Made by a program: the position numbers and the translations under genes
Source of the DNA: Branchiostoma lanceolatum
Lineage: Eukaryota > Chordata > Leptocardii > Amphioxiformes > Branchiostomatidae
Length of the DNA: 64,000 nucleotides
Direction: 5' to 3'
Assembly (NCBI RefSeq): GCF_035083965.1
Contig: NC_089722.1
Coordinates: forward strand, 38,859,958 to 38,923,957
Notes under the pieces: model-generated
The model's input: only the letters and a program-made list of their open reading frames with translations
Databases searched by the model: none
What the model was told of the DNA's origin: nothing
Shown here: piece by piece, positions 39,301 to 50,800 of the stretch
Layout of the letters: every line of letters starts with the position of its first letter
Numbering within the stretch: the stretch's first letter is position 1

Positions 39301-39585
39301 GCAGAGTGTCTACCAATATCAATGAACATTTGCACCTTGCGATTTTGCTCCCAGGTCTGCCATTTTGATGTGCTCGTCTTATGATGACGTCATTTTCTGG
39401 CAACAAAATATCTGAAGAAAAGTTTTAGAAGCAGCTGTGTCCATATTATTCGGTAAAATTTGTGATTTAGTCCACTTTGAATTAATCAGCTACACAATAA
39501 ACACCGTTGCGACCAGTTTTTGTTAATTTTTTTATTCGATTTCCACATACACATAAACTGATGACATCACTACACGTGTGTAATC

Positions 39586-42500
39586 ATGGCGGACGATTTC
39601 GACGATGGGGATCAGTAAGTTCAAACTTTTGCTGTTTTTACCGACTAAGTTTGAGGTTTGTGGACTAGGACTTTACACCTTCGTGTCTCAGTTGTGGTAG
39701 ATACTAGAGAGACCAAGAAAGAGTCTTGTACAGGGCGGATATTTGTAAAATTTGGCGTTTAGCGTGTCGAACGTGTTGCTCTTTGTGCATGTGTAAATGT
39801 GGGGAGGGGGGCAAGTGTTTATGAAGAAGCAGAAGACTTGCAAACAGTTACATATTACCTGGTGACAGTGGTTATATGAAAAATCACGAGGAACTGAGGT
39901 TGAAATGTCAACAATTTAATTTTGTTCTCATTTCTTTTCAATTTCAATGAATTAAGTAATGAATGTGCCATGGCCATGCACAAATTGATTTTCTTACATG
40001 TTTGCATCATTTATTTGCACCAAGAATTATCTCTTGTTTTCCATGAAGGTTTGACGATGTTGGAGACGACTTGGATGATGAGGAGCCCCTAGATGAGCTG
40101 GACAATGTGGGGGTAATGGTGCCATTCTCATCCTAATGATTGACTCTAAATAAATCCAAACATTATGTAGTCTTGTAGAAATTGTTGTTCACATAATTGA
40201 ATTAATTTTGTTGAAATAGGATAAATTGAAGTTTGGCACGTAGATTAAGAGGAAGACTGGTAGAAATGAAAGATAGTAATGTCCATGAAGGTTAGACATT
40301 CAGGTTGAACATATGATACAAGCTTAAGACAAATCAGCCGGAATGATAAATGAGTCAGACATTTCTGTGAAAGACTCAAAAGAGCAACTTTGACAGTTCT
40401 GGGGTGGTAAATATAAATGCCTGCTGTGATTTTATTTCGTGGTAAAGAGGACATGTGTTCGCTGTGGAGTTTGCAATAGCGCTATAGTCACACACTAAGT
40501 GTAACAGCAAGGAAAACACCAGTGAAATGTTTTTCTTTCCTGTTTCGTTGTAGCAAGAAGGGGATGAGAACATTGATGTACTTCCAGCAGGAGGTAAGTT
40601 TCTAGTAACAACAGGATTCAGAATTTCTTGTAAAATCATCATGATTTCTGTAAAATAATGATAAAGAATCTTCAAAAAAGAAGTCAAACCCAACCATAGT
40701 CAACCTTAGTTAGCATAGAACTTTCACAGTAGACTAGAAAACTATGTCGATTCCCATGTATATCCATGTACTTGTCTGTCTGCAATTAGCCTTCGGGCAT
40801 GAACTTGCAATAAAGTTATTAAGAGTACGTGAAAAATGATGTATGTTTGATCAAGGGCATTTGATAGTTTGATAGACCATCAGTTAAGAAATTCTAGTAT
40901 CGAAAAAAGTGCTACTTTGTCAATCACATGTACAATAATAGCCTTAATTGTACATTCATGCTCAATTGCGCTACGCACAGTCATGCAAAGACAAAAGTAG
41001 TAACAAACTACATAAAGCGACATGTCTTCTACTTCTAATACTAATCAGAAATATGCATGGGGTCTATATATAAGCTACAAAGCTTAACCTTCAGCTTACT
41101 AAGGTAGCAATTTGGCACCAAATTTGTAGATTGGTTATGTGGTTAGGTAGCAGGGAGAAGGTTAAACATAGGCTTCTCTTTAACTGTTTGTGATGTAGAA
41201 AAGTGAAACACTGACTGTGATTTAACATACTCCTTTTTTAAATTTCTTTCTGAAAGCTAATATGTATAATATGGATTTTTCCTTCTTCCCAGATGGAGAC
41301 CAGCCCCAACAACTGCAGAAAATCACCACACCTTACATGACGAAGTATGAACGAGCCAGAGTGCTGGGCACCAGGGCTTTACAGATAGCGTAAGTGCCAC
41401 ATCTACAGTGCATTCATATACTAGTACAGTCAAACCTGCCTATAGCGGTCACTCAAGGGACTGGCCAAAATCGACCGCAATGGACAGGTGGCCGCTCTAT
41501 AGAAACGGTTGATTGACCATGACCAATAAGTGGCACATGTTTTCTGTACCCACTGAGAAACATTTATTCACATACATGTACAGTCAAACTTGGTCTACCG
41601 ACCACTTCCACAAGACGACCATCGGCTCAAGATGACTGCTTTCGGTAGGTCCGGATTTTTCCACAAGCAAATTAAGTCCAAGTCGATCCATCGATCCACC
41701 ACCAATCCGGAGCACATGCGACTTAAAATGTTGCCGAAGACAACCGTGTCATTTTCAATTGCGCGGCGACATCATTTATCAGCAAATAAATGTGGAATTT
41801 CACGGTAAAATCAGCCTGTTTGGGTCGGATTTTTTGCCGGGAGAAAAAACAACAGCTGCAAGATGGCGCCTGTGAGGTCATACTCATACCGGTAGGGTCA
41901 TTGGGATAGTCTACTGCAATGTGGGTGCAGCTGCAATGTGTGAGTTATGATTTTACTCTACATTAAATAGTACAAAATGTAAACTTATTTCGTCAAAGAA
42001 GTTCTTTGAATGAAGAGAATAGAATATATAAAGAATGGATGACTTCATAACCTTTTTTTCTTAGGATAAAAGGCGTGTTTTTAACAAACTGCTCGCCCAT
42101 GGTACTACTAGTGAAGTAACCCAAGTAAACAAAGGGTCCCGCTAGGACCGCGCGCAAGACTGGCTCTGTTTGTCTGCAAATGTCTGGCGTCTTAGCGGTC
42201 TTGGAAATGCAAAACCAACACCAGGAGCAAAATAAAACCATGCACAACATTTTCATGGGTAACACTGCAGCTATAGTGATATTTTTTTCTGCCGAGATTT
42301 GAAAGAAGGTTCCCGAATCTTGCGGGGACCATGCGCCGTGACCGTTATCGGCAGTGTTTCCAGACCCGCGGGACCGAAAATCGTGTGGCCGCGACCGCGT
42401 TGGACAGGTGGCCGCTATAGCCTACTAGTAATACTTAATGCTTATGTCAATGGGAAAAATCCAAGGGACCGACGAAAAGTGACCACTATGGGCAGGTGGC

Positions 42501-45073
42501 CGCTATGCAAAGGTGACCGCTAATACAGGTTTGCATTCTTTAGGGAGATCCCTGTCTGTCTGTATTATGTATTTTTCAGTAGCTTGCCTCTGGCCCTGTT
42601 CAAATTCCAAATTAGGTACTAGTAGTAGTAGCCACTCTCTCTCTCTTTGATCCCCATCTTTCAAATTGGACCTGAATATTTTAAGGTATCAAGTCATCCG
42701 GTTGGTATTAGTCACTGAATAAAAAGACTCTTTTTACACAACCAAGTGTTTTATTCAACCTGAATACTATCATCATCATCAATGCTGCATGCCAGTGTAT
42801 AACACTTAGGTGGGCCATCATTGTCCAGAGTTTAAAAAGTCTTCACTCTGTTGCCCTTTCTTGATTTATGCTTTTTATTGACTGATCAGGGCTAGAAAAA
42901 CTGGGTGCATGTGCACTTTGGAGCACCCACTGTGCATATAGAATACAACACGGGGTGTTCCGTATCACCCGAGGTACCAGCCCGACCGCTACGGCCGTCG
43001 GGCGATCCAACCTGCGGGAGGGCTGGAACCGAGGGTGATGCGGAATACAACGTGTTGCATTTTATTTATGTCATACCCACCCGAGAAAGCACACATTTCA
43101 ATGTGCAATGCGCCAGAAGTTGAGGGAGTTTTGTGTCCTCGAACACAAAACTGTTACAACATGTTAACACAGATTCCAACCTCCGAATCCGGTATTCAAA
43201 TTTTCGACAGCGGCGCAACCGGCGCACTCAAAATGCATTCTAAATATTCTATGGAAACCCGTGTGATACAACTCCCGAACCCTATGTGATTGATTGATTT
43301 ATTGCACAATTGTACAACAATTGCATCAGTGACAATGTATTGCAAATTACAGACAACATCGGTAACAATCTAGTTCTATACATGTATAAGAATATACTAC
43401 TTACTATAATACTATATCCAGTGTGATCTATGGCCATTGCAACATGGAACTAATTCAGACTAAGGGTTGTTTTTCTAGGCTAATTGTAATCTAAGGAAAT
43501 TTCTAATTACTATAACGCTACATCAAATGCAATCTACTTTAATTACAACGTGGAGCTATATCTAAATTACAGACATTGTGTTGCATGTTTCTAGTCTAAT
43601 TTGCGACTTTACATTTGTCAATTCTCATTCAGGAATGGTACAGTTTCGTTTTTGCATAGCGTGGTAGATATATTGGCCTAGGTGGATAGATATGGAATCT
43701 GGACATGACATAAGTACATTAAATGTATCGCTATCTGTGTAAGGTAGGGTAATATTTGACTTACATGTAATTGATTGCATAAGCACTTGTCTTTCAGCAT
43801 TATATGTAGGACATGTTATAAGAAAGTGGTACTCGTCTTCAATACTATCTTGGCATGAAGGACAACGTCTCTGGTCTGCCGATATATTGCGATGGCGACC
43901 TTTTTCAATTTCTTTTTCAATTTGATACGGATAGTTATCACACGGTCCGAAACACCCGTATCAGGCCCAGGCATGACATAAACCTAATTATTGACTGGGT
44001 GCACCATTGCACCTGATATATTTCTAAACTATAGGGTAAAGGTACAATCATATTCTTGAAAGAAAAAGCAATATAACCTTTGTTGTACTGTATTACTTGT
44101 TTAAAAGTTTATAGTATTATAAATTGAAGTTCTTGAGAGAGGCAGTGGTGTTAGTAATTATGTTTTGCTGACATTCTTCTTTATTTCATGTTGTGCACCC
44201 AAAATTTGTCTGAATTTTTAGGTTAGGTGCACCTGTTCAAAAAAATGAATTTCAAGCCCTAGTATGATTTGTGCACTTTTCGCCATAGTAAAACAAGTCA
44301 ATTTTTTCCAGCATGGGGGCACCAGTTATGGTGGAGTTGGAAGGAGAAACAGACCCGCTGCACATTGCCATGAAGGAGCTCAAGTAAGCACAAAATGATA
44401 TCATCTTTTGGAAGGAACCTAAGCTATATTTATTTTGATAAATACTGTAGGTTTATTGACACAGATAGACACAGTAAAAGAATATTGCAGCTAAATAATA
44501 CAATGGTTAAACTGGCTGAAGCACAGCTTGAAAATGATATTGATACAAGTATGAGGTGGCCTGTACATATAGGAAATGCTAGAATTATCATACAAAAATA
44601 CATCCTTGCTGAGTTAATAGTCTAACAAATACCAAAAGTAGATAGACTAGAAAGAATCTAGCAAAAGGTATACTAAGCTTACCCCTCCCCTTTAACTAGT
44701 ATCTAAGTAGATTTACATCTCTAAGTAGATGTATTTGTAGCAAGGCAGTTTCAAACCAGTATCCAACCGCCAGTGGCCTTTTGCATACTGGTCGGCCCTT
44801 TTCATACTGCCTTGCCACCGCTAGATCGGCTTGGTGATTTGTTGTAGACTTCAATATGAGTGGAAGCAGCCAGCATCGAAATGTATTTGAATGTAAATGT
44901 TGAGTACATTTCGTTATGTTATGTATGTGAAAACAAAGTTTATTGCCTACAGTTACACTTCATACTTGGTCTATCTTTTCAGAGTCAGAAAGATTCCCAT
45001 CATCATCAGAAGATACCTGCCAGACGGGAGCTTTGAAGACTGGGGCATCGACGAGCTCATCATCTTAGATTAG
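39586..45073 (+). CDS. POLR2F: RNA polymerases I, II and III subunit RPB6 / RPABC2, 6 exons, 130 aa
   Basis: Exons are 39586-39614, 40049-40112, 40554-40593, 41293-41389, 44312-44383 and 44983-45073. They total 393 bases in frame with TAG at 45071. The protein begins [20 protein letters not shown], an acidic N-terminal region as in other RPB6 proteins, and then has [41 protein letters not shown] and [19 protein letters not shown], ending GIDELIILD. The last two blocks are near-invariant in eukaryotes. RPB6 is a shared core subunit of nuclear RNA polymerases I, II and III that stabilises the clamp region. Human RPB6 has 127 residues. Intron 4 (2.9 kb) is swollen by several nested repeats. The start codon is about 290 bases from the LINE. 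Confidence 0.96.
40385..40510. mobile_element. Fragment of the TACTGTAAATGC / GCGGTGGTTTTA repeat family (POLR2F intron 2)
   Basis: GTGATTTTATTTCGTGGTAAAGAGGACATGTGTTCGCTGTGG and GCTATAGTCACACACTAAG follow the internal order of better copies at 59280, 61150 and 62375, but both ends are lost. It is non-coding. Confidence 0.55.
41427..42534. mobile_element. TIR element with CAAACCTG...TAGCGGTCAC ends, with a second element nested inside
   Basis: The left end CAAACCTGCCTATAGCGGTC and the right end GTGACCGCTAATACAGGTTTG are inverted repeats. Further pairs (ACAGGTGGCCGCT-type) recur near both ends. Near 41580 a second start, CAGTCAAACTTGGTCTACCG, suggests a different element nested inside. No transposase frame is visible. 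It is in intron 4 of POLR2F. Confidence 0.6.
42887..44266. repeat. Composite repeat block in POLR2F intron 4
   Basis: CAGGGCTAGAAAAACTGGGTGCA at the left and GGTGCAC...TTTCAAGCCCTAG at the right look like the two ends of one repeat (inverted CAGGGCT-GAAA plus GGTGCA). It is interrupted by a palindrome at about 42940-43050 (GTTCCGTATCACCC against GGGTGATGCGGAAT) and by a LINE 3' end at about 43280-43930. The nested order is read from the ends only. Confidence 0.5.
43635..43935 (-). pseudogene. LINE C-terminal Zn-binding fragment
   Basis: The minus strand reads [17 protein letters not shown], then [18 protein letters not shown], the C-x2-C...H...C zinc-binding tail found after the reverse transcriptase of many LINEs (pattern C..C....EDE.HFLL.CP.Y..R). 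The frame stays open for nearly 100 codons to a stop near 43638. A simple 3' end with GATTGATTGATT lies near 43290. No catalytic domain remains, so it is a 5'-truncated copy. Confidence 0.75.
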
Positions 45074-45432
45074 CAACTGTATTTTTTTTTTTTTTTTACA
45101 GATATGACAGAAAGTATTTTCAGCTATGTATGTTATTGTTCTTTGTCATCGTGCATTTAGAATGTAAGAAGTGTCAACGTTTTCAATGAAACCAAGGTCT
45201 ATTTTTTAACATCCTTGATGAAACATTCAGTTGTATCTTTATTATATCTGATTGTGAGAAAACTATTACGACACTGATGTTTGTACTACTAGTATATATG
45301 TATGTCATGTCAGTTATATGGAGTAAACTTTGTCAAATTCATGTAGTTTCCTTTGCTCACTGAAACTATAAAGGGTTTGCATCTGACTACTAGGCCTACT
45401 AGTAGGTACATTCCAAATTGTAGACAAGTCTT

Positions 45433-46021
45433 TTAAAGGGAAGCTAAAATTAAAATTGAGAAGTTTACTATACTTTGCTAAATATACCCCAAAGTCAAGT
45501 CCTCACTTGTTTTACATAAGTCAGCCATAGTTCAGGGCTCTTCTGTCATTTGTAACTTGGGCCGTTCTGACGGCTACTCGCCTGATGATTGAATCAAGCA
45601 ATTGTAAGGTTACAATATGTGACGTCAGGTCTCAGCATTTCCCATTCAGTATGAACAAGGATTTTGGATCTGGCTTTCATGAGAACGGATTTAAAGGAAT
45701 TTTCCGAATTCAAAGCTCACACTATCTCGTTGATTCCTACGAGTTGGTCGGAAAACTCCTCTAAATCCATCCCCAGGAAAGCCAGATTGAAAAGAAAGCC
45801 CTATTCACTTTGGTTCGGAAATGGTGAGACCTGACGTCACACATTGTGACCTTACAATTGCTTAATTCAATCATCAGGCGAGTAGCCATCAGAATGGCCT
45901 AAGTTACAAATCAGAGGCCTGAACTATGGTGGGCTTATGTAAAACAAGTGAGGAGTTGACTTTGAGTTATATTTAGGGAAGTATAGAAGACATTTTGATT
46001 TTAAGTTTAGCTTCCCTTTAA
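45433..46021. mobile_element. TTAA-flanked foldback MITE (589 bp)
   Basis: TTAA-AGGGAAGCTAAAATT at the left and AGTTTAGCTTCCCT-TTAA at the right are the ends of inverted repeats about 270 bp long, so most of the element is arm. Matching inner pairs include GTGACGTCAGGTCTCA against TGAGACCTGACGTCAC and CTCGCCTGATGATTGAA against TTCAATCATCAGGCGAG. The TTAA duplication suggests a piggyBac-type transposase. It lies between POLR2F and MYCBP. Confidence 0.85.
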
Positions 46022-47891
46022 ACTTCCATAGCATGTGGCATTCTTTTACCAAAGCCATGTAAACCATAATGTCAAATGTTAGAGTATTTTAACCTTTATC
46101 ACACTGCAGCTCTCGCTGTTTTGCACCCAAGTCATTATTTGTTAGAGTTAAGCAACAGGAAGCAGGTTAAACTTTGTAAAACAGGTGGCACTCTTTAACC
46201 AAAGCCACCTAAACCAAGGGGGTAAAACTGTCAAAAAATCTGGTAACTTCAGGTATATTCAGGAAATAAACTTTTTAGATCCACCCACAAAAATTCAGCC
46301 CCTCCTTGCTAAAACAAAGTTTAAAATGATGTAATATAAATTGATTTAAGTTTGATGGGGCTTGATTACGCAGTAAGCGAGGAAAAGAGACGTTCTCTGT
46401 GTTTTAAGTTTGCTTATGAAACAACCTTAACGGTGCATTGTAAAACAGAGTGCATGCTTGCTATGTGATGAGTTTGCGGTGAGAGATTAATAGGCAACCT
46501 AAACAATATTAGGGCGTCGTAAATTGTATTTTCAAAATGAATTTTTTGTGATTTCTATCCATAGTAAGTTTAAATAACACTATCCCATTGCGTATTGACC
46601 ATCATGGAGCAAAGATGCGATGTCGTTGTGTGGTGTGAACTCATTGAAAATCTGAGCACTTGGAGGCCAGCCATTAGTTCAAATCTTCTGAACATACGTG
46701 ATTCTGACTGATAAGTCCCGAACGCTTCCGAAGAATTAATCACATGGTCATGGCTCAATGTGCTCGGGCATTGTGACGTCACGTGGCCGGAAGTTACCGA
46801 AAATTGTTGACAGAAAACGGTTACAGCTGAATTCTGGGTTGATTATTGGGTGGTACCAATAAATAAAATACTCCTTTTGCAGCTTGTTTCTGCACTCTTT
46901 TCAAACGCCCAAAGTATGAAATAATGATGCAGATGTGCTAATAAGTAAATGTCATTTTCATATTTCCCTATCCAGAATACTTCCAATTTGACCCCCCGAA
47001 AATGCTTAGGGCACCTTTAAAAACCAATGAATTGAACAGGATTTTTCAATGGTTTACCGTAACGCTCTCAAATTACATGTAAATTAAAAGTACTATCACA
47101 TTCTCACAAGTCAATGAAAAAACCTCATAAAAGAATGGAGTCAGGAATGTAGAATATCCTTTTATTGAAGAGAACTTGAAGGCAACTTCCAATTCTTCCA
47201 ACAATACTTCTTCCAACAGTACATGCATAACCACCACTAGCATCTCCCAAGTTCTTCCAAACGTCTAACAAGAATTCTTCATCATTAATAGAATTGCCCG
47301 ACCCTACCTTATTAAAATCTAAATTAAAAACTTGAAATTTCAAATCCAAAATAAATTTCTATCAGCAGAGATATTATATATACAACTTGCACTCAAGACC
47401 ACCCTGAAATCAACAAGTGAAAATCACGGCAACAGAATTCTGTTGACTGAAACTGTGTAGAATTCAGAAAATTAAGATTAGGGGAGGAAAGTGCGTAAAT
47501 CACTGCATATGTGGTGAACAGAACATTCTGGAATGTTGTGGACCAGTTGAAGATAACAAATAACTAGAATTCTCACATTTTTACCAACTCTGCTGCTACT
47601 AGCTTCAGGCATTACTATTAACTATCATATACTAGTAACAACTGACAACACCTATGTTGTTTTCCCTACATATCAGAGAAATGTAAAGGCTAACAATCGG
47701 CCATTGCTTAAACTTTAAGGAGCACAAAAACTGTCAGAGTCAATCTGGACAGTTTCCAACGAGAAAGATGAACAAATGTAAAGAATTGCTTGAGAGTGAC
47801 GGATGTGATGGACACCTGTCACCCGGATAACGAAATGTAACAGACTGAAGGCAGCTCTTGTGCTGGAGGTGTCGTCATGGCAACGTGGTGA
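46022..47891. other. POLR2F-MYCBP convergent intergenic spacer and MYCBP 3' UTR
   Basis: No gene is supported. Plus-strand TTTATT at 47161-47166 is AATAAA on the minus strand and is a candidate poly(A) signal for MYCBP, 730 bases after its stop. The rest is AT-rich with no repeat that I can define. Confidence 0.45.
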
Positions 47892-50800
47892 TCAGGAGTC
47901 GGCTGGATGGTCCTCTGCTGGGGGCTCGTACTGAGCAAGCTGGACAAAAAACAATGGTTGAAAGTTCAATCATCCCTTCCTGACTTATTCTGTTTCAAAG
48001 TACCCATCTGAAACCCCCTGCGCTACCAGAGAAATCTGCTAGAGGGCCCAAACTCATTCTTTTAGACTGCAAGAGCTATAAAGCCCCCATAGCAGAAAAA
48101 AATTAATCAAGGACCCATAGAACGAGTTACAACGACAATCCTGTCAGAAAACTGGCAACCAACTGCAAAATCAAGCTTGTGTGTCAAACTTCAGCTGTAT
48201 TACTTGTGCTGGGGGAAATACTCAGCTGGATTTGAAGCAATAAAAGGCCCCTCCTTATTTTTCCATCATGTCCATTTTTTGTGTACACGAAAAATGTACA
48301 CAGGAAAATGGATACAACGTTGGGAATGTAACGATGTTGATATTATCATGCTGATCTAAACAGAAAAAAATGGAAAACAGGTACAATATTGGAAAACTAA
48401 GGAAGTATAATATAACTCTGTTACCCGAGCAAAGTTTGGAAAGTGTGTCAAGTACATATACATCAAAGTGTGCAGCCTCACCAGCGTGGACCCACTGAAC
48501 AGGGCCACCTGGAAATGCGGTGTGAAGACCCACCTCGTGTCAGAAACCCCTGCAGCAGTTTATATCAAATACATGTACTGAATACTACCACTAACCTTAG
48601 CCTTGAGTTCAGCGTTCTCCTCTGTCAGCTGTTCCACCTTCTGCCTGGCCTCGGACAGCTCCAGTCTCAGCCCCTCCACGTCGGCTGTCTCAGGGCTGCT
48701 GGCACCCAGGTGCTGTCTCAGGAAACTACAGGGGACAACAGCAGCGTACTGTGAATTCTTTCATTTCTAGAGCTTACAAAAGTCGCTGCACTTTTGTTGT
48801 GTCAATTAAGATTTCTGTTCTGAAAGTTGTGTTGATATGGACTTTTCATATTTCATTTGTCAACATGAGTACTGTTTGATTTCAATGTTCTGTAATCTTT
48901 GGTTGATATTGATTTTCTTTTAATCATTTGCCAATGATACTGTTATCTTTATTTTTATGGACATTACTTATATCTACACAGTAGCTCATTTCTGTTTCCA
49001 ACTTTACTTATTGTTTTGGATCCTTGGCTTATGTTGTATTCCTGTACTTTTTTTTGCGTTTCGGCGCATGCGCGCCGGAACGCATTGTCCTGGCTTTTAC
49101 CTTCAAGGAAGGAACCAGGGAAGCTTGGTTCAACACTGTGTCGCACACGATAAGACCTTATATGGCAATACGTTCTCAAATCCTTGTATAGCCGTTGCCT
49201 TATATGGCAAGAGAGCACGAAAAGGCAGGCAGGCTAGATTTGCATGTGACACAGGACGGCGACCGCATGTAACTGCTACAACTGTTCGGAAATATCATTG
49301 CATTGTGGTTTCGGACTTTGATATCCTGAAAAATGACCATATTACATCTATTCCACAAGATTGCAGAAGAAAAAAAACGATTTCGTCAAGAAAACGACCA
49401 AAAATCGGCATAAATGATAGCATATAGTGAGGTTATAGCATTACGTTCAGAGTGACTAGTTACGTACCGCAGCTTGGCCGATCTGGCAACGCGAAGCACT
49501 TCGGACCCAGAAGATGCGGGTTCGTGTCCGTGCATGGTTTTTTTTGTGTTCTTTTTAGATATTGAATATCAAAAATATATATTGATATTATATTAATCTA
49601 TCAATATCATATTTATGAATATCATTTTTTTCATTAATAAATAAAGAAATGTTTTATATTTGTTATTTTTAAATATTCATTTAATATGTACAAGGCCTTT
49701 GTCTTATGAACAGGACTTCATAGATTCCAAACCCGGCATTCGAATTTTTCTGTTCATTGTAATGGAAAATACCGTGCAGCGGCTCCTATGCGCGGTAAGA
49801 TGATTCTTGCAAAACACTCGCCACTAATTATAAACTTCTATCCCCGATGTAAACAGAGGCTCTTGATGTTGTTTGCAAAACAGCGATTCTTTGTTACAGT
49901 AGCAAATGCTCCATTGTTCAGTATCGACTTCATTCAGACAACACGGACGTGGAAAGTGGCGCCCCTCGGCACAAAACTATGGGAATTTTCATGAATTTTA
50001 GCAAAATTACCCAGGAAAATAAGGAAGAAATGTTGTAAATGCGGAAACCAGAATAATACGGATGAGGTAGCTGTTGATTTGTTTGACATTTGGTAGTCAT
50101 TTTAGATAGAACCTTAGCTGTTATGAACTTCTATTTCACTTAATTACCATAGTGCTGATGATTCAATGGTGCTTTTTCAAATTTTATGTTTTATTGCGTG
50201 CCATGTACATAATTACATTGATAGCTTTTATAATGAGCCTATTATACATTTTACAAATAAGTACAAGTTGTAGGCCAAGACCAGCTTTTTCAAAAGCACT
50301 TAAGTTAAGTGACGTAACTTCAAAATTGCTTTCCCCAATCTGCCTTTCTCTATTAAAACAGTACTCATTTCCCCAAATGACAATTTTTCTTATAGACTGA
50401 ACAGCCCTTGAGTGACTTCCTCTGGCAGATTTTACTTCAAGTAAAGGGAAAAGACAATTTACACTTATAAACGTAGCCGTAACGCCAGCTTTTTTTTAAA
50501 AGCTCTTGTTTCTCTTGTTTTCTATTATGTGTTGTTTCATTTTGCTAAATGCAATAAAAAAAATAAAGATTTCCATATTTATTCTTGCAGTAGAAGGGGA
50601 AAAGAGGTTTTCTAATCTAAGTATTTGATTTGAAGTTTGTGGTTGAAACAGTCCTGTAGCACAAACATTGTTTTTGGATCCACAATTATATCAGTTAGCT
50701 ATTCTTCCTATGTGATTTACAGTATTGTACCATATATCATGTACATGTCACAGTGCAGATTGGACTTCAGGATAATCTGGAATTGTCCTAGGACAGATTG

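Noticed and set aside
40385-40693. Minus-strand frame of 105 codons in POLR2F intron 2
   Set aside because: It overlaps exon 3 of POLR2F and a repeat fragment, and has no domain.
48957-49427. 156-codon plus-strand frame in MYCBP intron 3
   Set aside because: It runs into the region just before a tRNA-like SINE, has no recognisable domain and lies inside an intron of a real gene.
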